From Streptomyces iakyrus (lineage in GTDB: Bacteria > Actinomycetota > Actinomycetes > Streptomycetales > Streptomycetaceae), in contig NZ_JNXI01000003.1 in the NCBI RefSeq assembly GCF_000717055.1, positions 570,256 to 634,255 of the forward strand: 64,000 nt of DNA. Direction: 5' to 3'. Position numbers and translations under genes: made by a program. Under the pieces are notes generated by a model. It saw only the letters and a list, made by a program, of their open reading frames with translations, searched no databases and was not told the DNA's origin. Position 1 is the first letter of the stretch; the number at the start of each line of letters is the position of its first letter. Positions 15,962 to 24,623 of the stretch are shown here, in pieces.

Positions 15962-16492
15962 GTGCATCGAACGACGACCACAGCGACGCTCCTGCTGACC
16001 GTGGCGGTCTCGGCCCTCTCCGGCTGTACGACGACGGTCCCGCATCCCTCCGCACCGGGGCCCGCTCCGGCACCGTCCCGGCCGTCGGCGCCGGAGCGGG
16101 AGGAGGAGGAGGCGGCGGAGACCCAGATCGTGCAGGCGCCGGCCCGCGAGGCCCTTCAGCTCATCGAAGAGGCGTCCCGCCGCCCGGAGCCGGCCGCGCC
16201 GACGACCCGCCCGGCCGCGCCTCCGGCGGCCGCACCGGAGCCGGGGACACCGCGGCCCGGCCACCGCGCCACCCGCCCCCGCCCCGCCCACCCGGAACAC
16301 CCCGATCCCACCCGGCGCGGCCCCCAGCGGTCATACGCCGGCCTCCCCGACGTTTCGGAGTCGGTACGCCAGGACGTCGAGAGGAGCGTCCCCAAGAACA
16401 ACGCGGACGTGTGCGCCCTGGGCAGGCGCTACGGGGGGTGGCGGGCGGACAGCCCGGAGGCGACGATCTGCCGCGACACGTACGGGCGTTGA
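15962..16492 (+). CDS. Secreted lipoprotein of unknown function
   Basis: The 176-residue protein begins at GTG 15962 with a lipoprotein signal: basic VHRTTTT, hydrophobic ATLLLTVAVSA, and lipobox LSGC near residue 21. A long Pro/Ala/Glu-rich spacer (30-120) leads to a compact C-terminal module with DVSESVRQDVERSVPKNNADVCALGRRYGGW and a second Cys (ICRDTYGR), likely a disulfide-stabilised domain. It should be anchored on the outer face of the membrane. I know of similar Streptomyces lipoproteins but no function. Confidence 0.7.
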   Translation: MHRTTTTATLLLTVAVSALSGCTTTVPHPSAPGPAPAPSRPSAPEREEEEAAETQIVQAPAREALQLIEEASRRPEPAAPTTRPAAPPAAAPEPGTPRPGHRATRPRPAHPEHPDPTRRGPQRSYAGLPDVSESVRQDVERSVPKNNADVCALGRRYGGWRADSPEATICRDTYGR

Positions 16493-16526
16493 AGGCACAG
16501 CACCGCGGAGCGTCGACGCGGGCGTC

Positions 16527-17027
16527 TCAAGGCCGCTGCCGTGGCGGCGTCCAGGACCCCGTGCCGCCCTCCCCGAGCCGGGACTCCAGTCGGGCGATGG
16601 CCGCCCACACGCCGTCGCCGTAGCTGTCGTCGGTGAGGGCGGCGGCGGCTTCCCGGGCCCATCGCAGGTGGGTGCGGGCGGCGTCGCGGCGGCCGAGGCC
16701 GAGGTAGTCGTCAGCCAGGTTCAGATGCAGGGCGGGGTAGATCGCGATCACCGCGGCCACCGCGACGGACTCCTCCCTGGCCTCCTCGGCCGCCGTCAGG
16801 GCACGCAGGTCCCAGGCCAGTTCGTCCGCCGGGTCGTCCTGGGTGTCGGCCAGGTAGTGGGCGAGGGTGCAGCGGTGGAGCGGGTCGCCGTGTTCGCCGA
16901 TCTCCGCCCACAGGCCGAGGTAGCGGTGCCGGGCCTCCTCCCGGTCCCCGGCGTGGTGCAGCATGACGACCTGCCCGATCCGCGTCAGCACGGCATCGGG
17001 CGCCGCCTGCTCCTGTCGCTCCGCCAC
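16527..17027 (-). CDS. Tetratricopeptide-like hypothetical protein
   Basis: The 166-residue product is all-helical with TPR-like pairs: HHAGDREEARHRYLGLWAEIGEHGD, then LHLNLADDYLGLGRRDAART. The GTG 17027 start has GGAGGG directly upstream. TPR proteins usually scaffold protein contacts; nothing shows the partner. A longer frame upstream exists but has no Streptomyces-like protein character. Confidence 0.65.
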   Translation of the reverse strand: MAERQEQAAPDAVLTRIGQVVMLHHAGDREEARHRYLGLWAEIGEHGDPLHRCTLAHYLADTQDDPADELAWDLRALTAAEEAREESVAVAAVIAIYPALHLNLADDYLGLGRRDAARTHLRWAREAAAALTDDSYGDGVWAAIARLESRLGEGGTGSWTPPRQRP

Positions 17028-17149
17028 GACGCCCTCCGCGCACTCGCCGGCTGTTCCCGCCGACGCTAACCGCAGGCGGGGGCGATCCGGCTCAGGCGGC
17101 TCCGGACACCGCCGGGCCGGGCACGGCACGGCGGTACGGCCGGGGCACG

Positions 17150-17833
17150 TCAGCCCAGGTTCGGGATCGTCCAGTCGATCGGCGTGTGCCCCTGGGCCGC
17201 CACGGCCTCGTTGATCTGCGTGAAGGGCCGCGAGCCGAAGAACTTTTTCGCGGACAGGGGCGAGGGGTGCGCTCCCTTGATCACGGCATGCCGGGACTCG
17301 TCGATCAGCGGGAGCTTCTTCTGCGCGTAGTTCCCCCACAGCACGAAGACCGCCGGGTCGGGGCGCTCGGCCACGGCCCGGATCACGGCGTCCGTGAACT
17401 TCTCCCAGCCCCGGCCCTTGTGCGAGTTGGCCTCGCCGCCACGGACCGTGAGCACCGCGTTGAGCAGCAGCACGCCCTGCTCGGCCCACGGCATGAGATA
17501 GCCGTTGTCCGGGATCGGCGTGCCCAGCTCCTCGTGCATCTCCTTGTAGATGTTGCGCAGGGACGGCGGGATCCGCACGCCCGGCCGGACCGAGAAACAC
17601 AGCCCGTGCCCCTGCCCCTCGCCGTGGTACGGGTCCTGACCGAGGATCAGGACCTTGACCCCCTCGTACGGCGTGGCGTCCAGCGCCGCGAAGACCTCCT
17701 CGCGCGGCGGATGGACGGGACCCTTCGCCCGCTCCTCCTCGACGAACTCCGTCAGCTCCTTGAACCAGGGCTGCTGCAGCTCGTCACCCAGAACCCCGCG
17801 CCAGGACTCGGGCAGCATGGCGATGTCGGTCAC
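17150..17833 (-). CDS. ung: Uracil-DNA glycosylase
   Basis: The 227-residue family 1 enzyme excises uracil from DNA to start base-excision repair. Catalytic water-activating Asp67 sits in GQDPYHGEGQGHGLCFSV and the His189 loop in HPSPLSAKKFFG; the Tyr of the first motif and the Leu-intercalation segment are in place. GTG 17833 is chosen over the further upstream ATG because GAGGA precedes it and it yields the usual N-terminus VTDIAMLPESW. It is a single-gene unit. Confidence 0.95.
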   Translation of the reverse strand: MTDIAMLPESWRGVLGDELQQPWFKELTEFVEEERAKGPVHPPREEVFAALDATPYEGVKVLILGQDPYHGEGQGHGLCFSVRPGVRIPPSLRNIYKEMHEELGTPIPDNGYLMPWAEQGVLLLNAVLTVRGGEANSHKGRGWEKFTDAVIRAVAERPDPAVFVLWGNYAQKKLPLIDESRHAVIKGAHPSPLSAKKFFGSRPFTQINEAVAAQGHTPIDWTIPNLG

Positions 17834-17924
17834 GTCAACGTCCTCACGATGTGCGGTCACTTCAGGCCACAGAACCTACAGGCGACCACTGACACCGTGC
17901 CCGGGAGAGCCCGAGGCCGACGCG

Positions 17925-19511
17925 CTACCAGGCGGTCTTGCGGTGCAGCTCCCACAACATCATGATCGTCGACGGGTCCAGGGCCCGCTCGGCGCCCGAG
18001 ACGTCCCGGCTCGCCGCCACGTACTGCCGGCCCTGCCACAGCGGCAGCAGTCGCGCGTCCTCCACGAGGATCCGCTGGGCCTCCTCGAACTCCTTCTCCA
18101 CACTCGCGCGGTCGCTCTCGCGGCGCGAGCGGGGCAGCAGATCGCCGGTGATCTCGGGGGCCGGGTAGGGCGTGCCGAGGGCGTTCTGGTCGCCGACGAA
18201 CGGCGCGATGAAGTTCTCGGCGTCCGGGAAGTCGGGGAACCAGCCACGCCCGAACACGGGGTACTCGCCCTTCTGGTAACCCTCGACGTAGGTCTTCCAG
18301 GGGCGGCTCTTCAGACTGATCGTGAACAGCCCGGAGGCTTCGAGCTGGCGCTCCAGCTCCTTGAACTCCCCAGCGGTCTCGGAGCCGTAGCGGTCGCTCG
18401 TGTACCAGAAGGTGAGCGGGACGCGCTGGTTGATGCCCGCCCCGGTGAGGATCTTGCGGGCCTTGGCGACGTCCGGGTCGCCGTAGTCGTCGAAGAAGCC
18501 CGTGGTGTGGCCCGTGAGGCCCTTGGGGACCATGGAGTAGAGCGGGTCGACGGTGTCCTTGTAGACCTTGTGGGCGATCGCCGCCCGGTCGACGACCTGC
18601 GCGATGGCCTGGCGCACGGCCTTCTTGTTCGCCCAGGAGTCCTTCGGGTTGAACACCAGGTAGTTGATGTCGGTGCCGGTGCCCTCGACGAGCTGGATCT
18701 CCTCGTCCTTGGAGGACTTGCTCTGGAGGTCGACGACGTCTCCGGCGGCCAGGCCGCGGTAGGTGACGTCGATGTCCTTGTCCCGCAGGGCCTTCACCAT
18801 GGTGCCCGAGTCCTGGAAGTAGCGGACGGTCACCGCGTCGTTCCGGCGCTCGGCGTAGCCCGTGTAGGAGTCGTTGCGGACGAGGACGGCCTCCTTGCCC
18901 TCGGTGTACGAGTCGAGGGTGTACGGCCCGGACCCGACCACGTCGCCGTCCTTGCGCAGGCTGTCCCGCGGATAGGCCTGCGGGGACACGATCGACATGG
19001 CGGGGGTGGCGAGCACGAACGGGAAGGTCGCGTCGGGCTTGTTGAGGTGGAAGATCACCTCGCGGTCGTTGGGCGCCTGGACCCGCTCCAGGCTGCCCAG
19101 CAGACCGGCGGGGCCGCCGTTGACGTTGATCTTGCGGATCCGGTCGAACGAGTACTTCACGGCCTGGGCGTCGAGCGCGTCGCCGTTGGAGAACTTCAGG
19201 CCTTCGCGCAGCTCGCAGCGGTAGACCTGGTTCGAGGAGTCGCTGAAGCCGCAGCTCTCGGCGGCGTCCGGCTGGGGCGTGCTCGCGCCCGTCGGATAGC
19301 TCAGCAGCGTCTGGTAGATGTTGCGGAACAGCTCCCAGGAGCTGTCCCACGACGCGGCAGGGTCGAGCGTGCTGGGCGAGCTGGTGGTACCCACGACGAT
19401 CGGCCCTTCGTCCTCCGGGGTGTCGGACGACAGCACGCCGCACCCGGCGAGCAGGGACGATATGGACGCGATGGCCGCCACCTGCCACAGGCACCGGTTC
19501 CGCTTGAACAC
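17925..19511 (-). CDS. Family 5 (oligopeptide-type) ABC substrate-binding lipoprotein
   Basis: The 528-residue protein has a lipoprotein signal with lipobox LAGC near residue 24, then the SBP_bac_5 fold. That fold includes the conserved REGLKFSNGDALDAQAVKYSFDRI block and LVFNPKDSWANKKAVRQAIAQVVDR. It would capture a peptide or similar ligand outside the cell. No permease or ATPase gene is next to it, so it is an orphan binding protein or serves a transporter elsewhere. GTG 19511 has GAGGAG at correct distance. Confidence 0.88.
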   Translation of the reverse strand: MFKRNRCLWQVAAIASISSLLAGCGVLSSDTPEDEGPIVVGTTSSPSTLDPAASWDSSWELFRNIYQTLLSYPTGASTPQPDAAESCGFSDSSNQVYRCELREGLKFSNGDALDAQAVKYSFDRIRKINVNGGPAGLLGSLERVQAPNDREVIFHLNKPDATFPFVLATPAMSIVSPQAYPRDSLRKDGDVVGSGPYTLDSYTEGKEAVLVRNDSYTGYAERRNDAVTVRYFQDSGTMVKALRDKDIDVTYRGLAAGDVVDLQSKSSKDEEIQLVEGTGTDINYLVFNPKDSWANKKAVRQAIAQVVDRAAIAHKVYKDTVDPLYSMVPKGLTGHTTGFFDDYGDPDVAKARKILTGAGINQRVPLTFWYTSDRYGSETAGEFKELERQLEASGLFTISLKSRPWKTYVEGYQKGEYPVFGRGWFPDFPDAENFIAPFVGDQNALGTPYPAPEITGDLLPRSRRESDRASVEKEFEEAQRILVEDARLLPLWQGRQYVAASRDVSGAERALDPSTIMMLWELHRKTAW

Positions 19512-19651
19512 GCGCACGCTCCTCGATCTGCCATACCAAGGGTCGGCAGACCATACCGCAGTGCCGCGCCCGCTGACCCTCCCCGGTTCATGACTTCTTG
19601 ATCGATAAACCTTTGACGACGTTGTCATCGCGCTTTGCGGTGCTTTTACCG

Positions 19652-19692
19652 CCGGCACGGGCGCCGTTTGTGTCAACGGGCGCCCGTGCCGG
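19652..19692 (-). terminator. Strong hairpin after the SDR pair
   Basis: A perfect 14-bp stem (CCGGCACGGGCGCC / GGCGCCCGTGCCGG) with a 13-base loop begins 20 bp past the SDR stop. No U-run; GC-rich hairpins of this kind terminate in Streptomyces. Confidence 0.7.
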
Positions 19693-19711
19693 TCCGCGTG
19701 CGCGGTCCTCG

Positions 19712-20476
19712 TCAGCCGGTTCCGGCGTTGAGGAAGATGCCGCCGTCCACCACGAGCGTCTGGCCGGTGACCCAGTCGGACTGCTCGGAGGTGAGGAACG
19801 CGGCTGCGCCGCCGATGTCGGAGGGCACGCCCAGCCGGCCCAGCGGGTAGGCCGCGGCGGCCTCCTCCTCCCGGCCCTCGTACAGGGCCTGGGCGAACTT
19901 GGTCTTCACGACGGCCGGGGCGATCGCGTTGACCCGGACCTTGGGTGCGAACTCGTGCGCGAGCTGCACGGTCAGGTTGATCATCGCGGCCTTGCTGACG
20001 CCGTACGCGCCGATGAAGGGCGAGGGCGACAGGCCCGCGACGGAGGCGATGTTGACGATCGCTCCGCCGTTGTCCTTCTGCCAGGCGTGCCACGTGCGCT
20101 GGGCGAAGCCGAGGGCCGAGACGACGTTGGTCTCGAAGACCTTGCGGGCGACGTTCAGGTCGAGGTCGGCGATCGGCCCGAACACCGGGTTCGTGCCCGC
20201 GTTGTTGACCAGGTAGTCGACGCGCCCGAAGGCCTCCATCGTGCGCTCGACGGCGACGGCCTGGTGGGCCTCGTCGTGCGCCTTGCCCGCCACGTAGACC
20301 GCGCGGTCGGCACCGAGCTGCTCGACGGCCTCCTTGAGGGCGTCCTCGTTGCGGCCGGTGATGCACACGCGGTCACCACGCGCGACGAGGGCCTCGGCGA
20401 CGCCGTAGCCGATGCCGCGGCTGGCGCCCGTGACGAGGGCGACCTTGCCGGAAAGTTCCACGGAAGTCATGTTCAT
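19712..20476 (-). CDS. Short-chain dehydrogenase/reductase
   Basis: The 254-residue SDR has TGASRGIGYGVAEAL (NADP-binding, residues 16-30), NNAG (near 91), catalytic Ser and the YGVSKAAMI Tyr-x3-Lys motif (near 158), and a C-terminal VVDGGIFLNAG. It lies six bases after the fabG-type gene, in the same operon. The substrate is unknown; the pair could work on the same acyl or alicyclic intermediates. Starts at 20476 and 20470 are both possible. Confidence 0.85.
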   Translation of the reverse strand: MNMTSVELSGKVALVTGASRGIGYGVAEALVARGDRVCITGRNEDALKEAVEQLGADRAVYVAGKAHDEAHQAVAVERTMEAFGRVDYLVNNAGTNPVFGPIADLDLNVARKVFETNVVSALGFAQRTWHAWQKDNGGAIVNIASVAGLSPSPFIGAYGVSKAAMINLTVQLAHEFAPKVRVNAIAPAVVKTKFAQALYEGREEEAAAAYPLGRLGVPSDIGGAAAFLTSEQSDWVTGQTLVVDGGIFLNAGTG

Positions 20477-20482
20477 CGTCCC

Positions 20483-21244
20483 TTAGTCGAGCGGTCCGCC
20501 GGCCACGTACAGCACCTGGCCGGAGACGAACCCGGCCGCCTCGCCGGTGAAGAAGGCGATGGCGTTGGCGATGTCCTCCGGCTCGCCGACCCGGGCCACC
20601 GGGATCTGGGTGGCGGCGGCGGCCTTGAAGTCCTCGAAGCCCATGCCGACGCGGTCGGCGGTGGCCTTGGTCATCTCGGTGGCGATGAAACCGGGGGCGA
20701 CGGAGTTGGCGGTGACGCCGAACTTGCCGAGTTCCTTGGCCAGGGTCTTGGTGAAGCCCTGCAGGCCCGCCTTGGCGGCCGAGTAGTTCACCTGGCCGCG
20801 GTTGCCGAGCGCGGACGACGACGACAGGTTGACGATCCGGCCGAAGCCCGCGTCCACCATGTGCTTCTGGCAGGCCTTGGACATCAGGAAGGCGCCGCGC
20901 AGGTGCACGTTCATGACGGTGTCCCAGTCGGAGACGCTCATCTTGAACAGCAGGTTGTCGCGCAGCACGCCCGCGTTGTTGACCAGGATCGTCGGCGCGC
21001 CGAGCTCCTGGGCGATCCGGGCGACGGCCGCCTCGACCTGTGCCTCGTCCGAGACGTCGCATCCGACCGCGAGGGCCTTGCCGCCCGCGGCGGTGATCTT
21101 CTCGACGGTGTCCTTGCAGGCCGCCTCGTCGAGGTCGAGCACGGCGACCGCGCGGCCCTCGGCGGCCAGTCGTACGGCGGTGGCGGCACCGATGCCGCGC
21201 GCGGCACCGGTCACGACGGCGACCCGCTGCTCAGTGGTGGACAT
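20483..21244 (-). CDS. fabG: 3-oxoacyl-ACP reductase-type SDR
   Basis: The 253-residue enzyme has TGAARGIGAATAVRL, the NNAGVLRDNLLFKM block, LSSSSALGNRGQVNYSAAKAG with the catalytic Tyr-x3-Lys, and APGFIATEMT, the typical FabG features. It would reduce a 3-ketoacyl thioester with NADPH. Streptomycetes have many FabG paralogues, so this is probably not the sole housekeeping copy; a TetR-type palindrome upstream suggests inducible acyl-CoA related use. Confidence 0.88.
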   Translation of the reverse strand: MSTTEQRVAVVTGAARGIGAATAVRLAAEGRAVAVLDLDEAACKDTVEKITAAGGKALAVGCDVSDEAQVEAAVARIAQELGAPTILVNNAGVLRDNLLFKMSVSDWDTVMNVHLRGAFLMSKACQKHMVDAGFGRIVNLSSSSALGNRGQVNYSAAKAGLQGFTKTLAKELGKFGVTANSVAPGFIATEMTKATADRVGMGFEDFKAAAATQIPVARVGEPEDIANAIAFFTGEAAGFVSGQVLYVAGGPLD

Positions 21245-21261
21245 GACTGCTACTCCTCAGG

Positions 21262-21275
21262 TGAGCGACCGCTTA
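21262..21275. promoter_or_regulatory. TetR-type operator candidate upstream of fabG
   Basis: TGAGCGACCGCTTA, an inverted repeat with AGCG/CGCT core and one mismatch outside, lies 18 bp upstream of the fabG start. From memory, AGCG-N2-CGCT boxes occur upstream of fatty acid or acyl-CoA genes in streptomycetes. The rest of the 230-bp gap shows nothing more. Confidence 0.5.
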
Positions 21276-21474
21276 GTACCTTCAGTGGGTGTGACGCTAG
21301 AAGCCCTGGCACGCGGTGTCAACGGCCGGAGGCGGCATGTGATCCATCACCCGGGCCCACCCTGCCCGGCGGCACCGTCCGGGACACCCGATCGGCCTAC
21401 GGACACGCGCCGCCGCACCGCTCGGCGCCTAGCGTCGGAGCGCGAGCCACCCGTGGCCGGAAGGGAGGCGCTCC

Positions 21475-21981
21475 ATGCGCCGTCGCACCGGTGCCATCGG
21501 CACGCTGTTCGCGATCGCCGCGATCGTGCCGCTGGCCGACCCCGCTCATGCCCGGCAGGACCTGGACTGCCGTGATTTCGCCTTCCAGGAGGACGCGCAG
21601 GCCGCCTTCGAAGCGGAACCGGGCGACCCCCACCGACTCGACGAGGACCCGGGTCCGGACGACGGCATCGCGTGCGAGGCGTTGCCCCGCGTGGGCTCGG
21701 GCGTCATCTCCCCCGTCCGGCCGTTCGCCTCCGCCGGCCCTTCCCCGTCGGTGAGCCCCTCCCCGACCGCTAGCCCGTCCGTCAGCCCGTCCGGGTCCGC
21801 GAGCCCGTCAGTGCCCGGCACCACGGCGCCCACGACCGCCCCTTCCCGCGGTGTGCGGGGCGGGGCCGGGGGTGCGGTGTCCTGGGGGCCGAGCGACTGG
21901 GAGACGGGGATCGGCCTGACCTTCGCGGCGGGTGCCGTCCTCGCGGCCGGCTGCCTGGTGAGACGCCGCCGCAGGCACTGA
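21475..21981 (+). CDS. Excalibur calcium-binding domain surface protein
   Basis: The 168-residue product has a signal peptide (MRRRTGAIGTLFAIAAIVPL...AHA), then the excalibur motif DLDCRDFAFQEDAQAAF ... DPHRLDEDPGPDDGIACE (residues 30-70), with the Asp-rich loop that binds calcium and two Cys for a disulfide. A Ser/Pro repeat spacer (85-125) and a C-terminal hydrophobic helix plus basic tail RRRRR (140-168) resemble a sortase-less wall/membrane anchor. It should be displayed outside the cell. Confidence 0.85.
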   Translation: MRRRTGAIGTLFAIAAIVPLADPAHARQDLDCRDFAFQEDAQAAFEAEPGDPHRLDEDPGPDDGIACEALPRVGSGVISPVRPFASAGPSPSVSPSPTASPSVSPSGSASPSVPGTTAPTTAPSRGVRGGAGGAVSWGPSDWETGIGLTFAAGAVLAAGCLVRRRRRH

Positions 21982-22000
21982 CGTACCGGCGCGGTGTCCG

Positions 22001-22414
22001 TCACCGCACCAGCAGGTCCAGCAACCGCTCGGTCTCCGCCGCCGGGTCCGTGGTCAGGCCGGTGTGCACGGGGCCGGGCTGGACGATCGTGGAGCGGGGG
22101 GCGACGAGCCAGCGGAAGCGGCGGCCCGGGTCGTCGGACGCTGCCTGGCCGGCCGCGGAGCCGCCCGCGCAGAGGCTTTCGACCGCGCTCAGGGCGGCCC
22201 GGACCCCGGCCACGTCGGCCCGGGGGTCGAGGGCCAGCAGGCGGGTCTCGTCGAGGTGGGTGCGGGCACCGACGTACGCCTCGGCGCGGCAGTAGACGAG
22301 GACCCCGGCGTTGACGCACTCGCCGCGTTCGATGCGCGGGACGACGCGCAGGACGGCGTACTCGTAGACGTGGCGGTCCCGCGGTCCGCCCTTGATGATG
22401 TGCCGGTCGTTCAC
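22001..22414 (-). CDS. DUF3037 domain protein, partner of HipA-like kinase
   Basis: The 137-residue protein matches DUF3037: YEYAVLRVVPRIERGECVNAGVLVYCR near the N-terminus and a C-terminal helix TDPAAETERLLDLLVR. GTG 22414 overlaps the stop of the HipA-like gene as GTGA, so translation is coupled. DUF3037 proteins are known as neighbours of HipA-like kinases; their biochemical role is unknown. Confidence 0.85.
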   Translation of the reverse strand: MNDRHIIKGGPRDRHVYEYAVLRVVPRIERGECVNAGVLVYCRAEAYVGARTHLDETRLLALDPRADVAGVRAALSAVESLCAGGSAAGQAASDDPGRRFRWLVAPRSTIVQPGPVHTGLTTDPAAETERLLDLLVR

Positions 22415-23166
22415 TTCAGCCCCTGGATGCGGTCGTGGATGACGGCGGCCCGGGCGAGCAGCGGGCGCGCATAAGCCTGCCTCAGGTCGTCCGGCGCGGC
22501 GAAGCCCGGCTCGTCCGTGAGCCAGGCGTCCGGGATCTGTGCGGTGACGTCGGCGAGGAGTTCGTCCGTGACCAGGGGCGCCAACTCGGCCGCGGCAGAG
22601 GCGACATCGGGCGCGAAGGACGCCAGCGCGTGCTCGGAGGCGTCGTACGGGCGGGCGGCGGAGGCGTCCACGCCGGGCCAGTTGTGGTGCCAGATCATCG
22701 TCGCGCCGTGGTCGACGAGCCACAGCTCGCCCCGCCACCTCAGCAGGTTGGGATTGCGCCAGGACCGGTCGACGTTGTTGATCAGCGCGTCGAACCAGAC
22801 CACCCGGCCTGCCTCTTCGGGGCTCACCGGGAACGCGAGCGGGTCGAACCCGAGCGCGCCGGAGAGGAAGTCCATGCCGAGGTTGGTGCCGCCGCTGGAC
22901 CTCAGCAGGCTCTGCACCTGCTCGTCCGGTTCACCGAGACCCAGCTCCGGGTCGAGGTCGACGGTGACCAGGCGCGGCATCCGCAGCCCGAGCCGGCGGG
23001 CGAGTTCGCCGCAGACGACCTCGGCGACCAGTGTCTTGCGACCCTGTCCCGCACCGGTGAACTTCAGGACGTAGGTGCCGGAGTCGTCGGCCTCGACCAG
23101 GCCCGGCAGCGAACCGCCCTCGCGCAGGGGCGCGATGAATCGGGTCGCGATCACTTCCTTGAGCAT
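22411..23166 (-). CDS. HipA-like kinase (standalone kinase domain)
   Basis: The 251-residue product resembles HipA-family serine/threonine kinases. It has YVLKFTGAGQGRKTLVAEVVCGELARRLGL with the ATP-site Lys near 34, a catalytic loop INNVDRSWRNPNLL with Asp near 131, and LVDHGATM providing the metal-binding Asp near 151. It lacks the N-terminal HipA couple domain and a HipB antitoxin gene. Its partner is instead the DUF3037 protein with a four-base overlap. In Streptomyces such pairs may modify a translation or tRNA synthetase target as HipA does, but that is inference. Confidence 0.8.
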   Translation of the reverse strand: MLKEVIATRFIAPLREGGSLPGLVEADDSGTYVLKFTGAGQGRKTLVAEVVCGELARRLGLRMPRLVTVDLDPELGLGEPDEQVQSLLRSSGGTNLGMDFLSGALGFDPLAFPVSPEEAGRVVWFDALINNVDRSWRNPNLLRWRGELWLVDHGATMIWHHNWPGVDASAARPYDASEHALASFAPDVASAAAELAPLVTDELLADVTAQIPDAWLTDEPGFAAPDDLRQAYARPLLARAAVIHDRIQGLK

Positions 23167-23363
23167 CGTCCCAGGTTACTGACGTACGCGGCGGTCGCGG
23201 CGATGGCCTCGCGGCACCGGGCCGGAACCCGACAGCCAACCGACAGCTCCGCTTTACCCGTGTCCTTCCGCGAACGGGCCAGGATTTCGGGAGTGTCTGA
23301 ACAGCCGGTCCGCAAGGGCCGTACCTCTCCGCAGATCACGAAACCCCCGGAAGGAACGTCAGC

Positions 23364-23852
23364 ATGACCAGCGAATCAGTTCAGCCGATGTCGGGACCGA
23401 GCCGCCGCACCGTCGTGGCGGCGGTTGGCGCGGCGGGGCTCACCGTGGCGCTGACGGCGTGCGGGTCGGACGACAAGGCGTCCGACCCGTCCACCGAACA
23501 GGGCGCCGCCGGCGGCGGCGCGACGAACGAAGGGGGCGGCTCGTCCGCCGGAGCGGGAGCCGGTGGTGCGGCGCTCGCGAAGACCACCGACATCCCCGAA
23601 GGCAGCGGCAAGATCTTCAAGGACGAGAAGGTGGTGGTCTCGCAGCCGGCCGCGGGCGACTACAAGGCCTTCTCGACGATCTGCACCCACCAGAACTGTC
23701 CGATGGTGGACCTCAAGGACGACGTCATCTCCTGCGCCTGCCACGGCAGTCAGTTCTCCGTCCTCGACGGCAGTGTGAAGAAGGGCCCCGCGGTCAAGCC
23801 GCTGGAGGCGAAGAAGGTGACGGTGAACGGCGACTCCATCACGCTCGCCTGA
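23364..23852 (+). CDS. Rieske [2Fe-2S] lipoprotein
   Basis: The 162-residue protein has a Tat-like signal (PSRRTVVAAVGAAGLTVAL) with lipobox LTAC near residue 32, a Gly/Ser/Ala linker (33-72) and a Rieske domain. Cluster ligands Cys107 and His109 (CTHQNC) and Cys124 and His127 (CACHGSQF) are present, as are the disulfide Cys112 and Cys126. It would be exported folded with its cluster and anchored outside. The electron partner is unknown. Its 3' end overlaps the convergent gene by 14 bp. Confidence 0.9.
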   Translation: MTSESVQPMSGPSRRTVVAAVGAAGLTVALTACGSDDKASDPSTEQGAAGGGATNEGGGSSAGAGAGGAALAKTTDIPEGSGKIFKDEKVVVSQPAAGDYKAFSTICTHQNCPMVDLKDDVISCACHGSQFSVLDGSVKKGPAVKPLEAKKVTVNGDSITLA

Positions 23853-24489
23853 TTCCGCCCCATCGCTCCAGGCACGCCAGCACCTCGTCCGTGGTCGCGA
23901 CCGTGGCGACCAACGCGAGGGTGTGGCGGATCATCGCGGGGGTGTAGTCGGACGGCACCCCCGCGATGGCGTCCGCCGGGACGACGACGGTGTAGCCGCG
24001 GTTCACGGCGTCGAACACTGCGTTCGGCACGGCCACGTTGGCTGAGACCCCGGTCACGATCAGCGTGCGGCAGCCGAGGTTGCGCAGCAGCGGGTCGACG
24101 TCGGTGCCCGTGAGGGGTGACAGCCCGTGCAGCCGCCGTACGACGAGGTCCTCCTCGGCGACCTCGATCGGGGCGACCACTCGCACCGCCGGTGTGCCCG
24201 CCAGCTGCTGGACGGGCAGCCGGGCGGCGGCGCGGAACAGACGGGCGTTGCTGTTGGCGCCGCGGCCGTCGGGGCGGCGCTCGGCGACGGCGTGCACCAC
24301 CTGGACGCCCCCGGTGTGAGCGGCAGCCACCAGACGGGCGACGTTGGCGAGAGCACCGCCGGCGCGTGCCTGTTCGGCGAGTTCGGGCAGGGCGCTGTCC
24401 TCCCCGACGACGCCCTCCTGGCACTCGACGGTGAGCAGCACGGTGGTGCGCGGTTCGAGGAGTTCGCTGAGCGCTTCGTACGAGGGCAC
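23839..24489 (-). CDS. Isochorismatase-family cysteine hydrolase
   Basis: The 216-residue product has the isochorismatase-like fold: VLLTVECQEGVV (position of the usual catalytic Asp; here Glu follows Val), LVVRRLHGLSP (Lys position altered to Arg), and LIVTGVSANVAVPNAVFDAVNRGY. The usual catalytic Cys in the G-V-x-x-x-x-C motif is replaced by Val (VSANVAV). GTG 24489 has GGGGGA upstream. It may be a degenerate or non-hydrolytic member. Confidence 0.75.
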   Translation of the reverse strand: MPSYEALSELLEPRTTVLLTVECQEGVVGEDSALPELAEQARAGGALANVARLVAAAHTGGVQVVHAVAERRPDGRGANSNARLFRAAARLPVQQLAGTPAVRVVAPIEVAEEDLVVRRLHGLSPLTGTDVDPLLRNLGCRTLIVTGVSANVAVPNAVFDAVNRGYTVVVPADAIAGVPSDYTPAMIRHTLALVATVATTDEVLACLERWGGIRRA

Positions 24490-24623
24490 GGGTTTCCCCC
24501 TGTCACCGGCGGACGGGCGGGCGAGCGTAACCACCATTGCGCACGGACGGAAGAGCACTCATCCTTTTCTGACGTGATGTCAGAGGATCTCCTCTGGCAC
24601 GACGTGGGAGAAAGAGGGGGCGC

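Noticed and set aside
17655..19601. Long open frame (648 codons) antisense to the substrate-binding protein gene
   Set aside because: Composition is shadow-like (Arg, Gly, Val in high-GC third-frame pattern) and the sense gene has a complete SBP family sequence with signal peptide and ribosome site.
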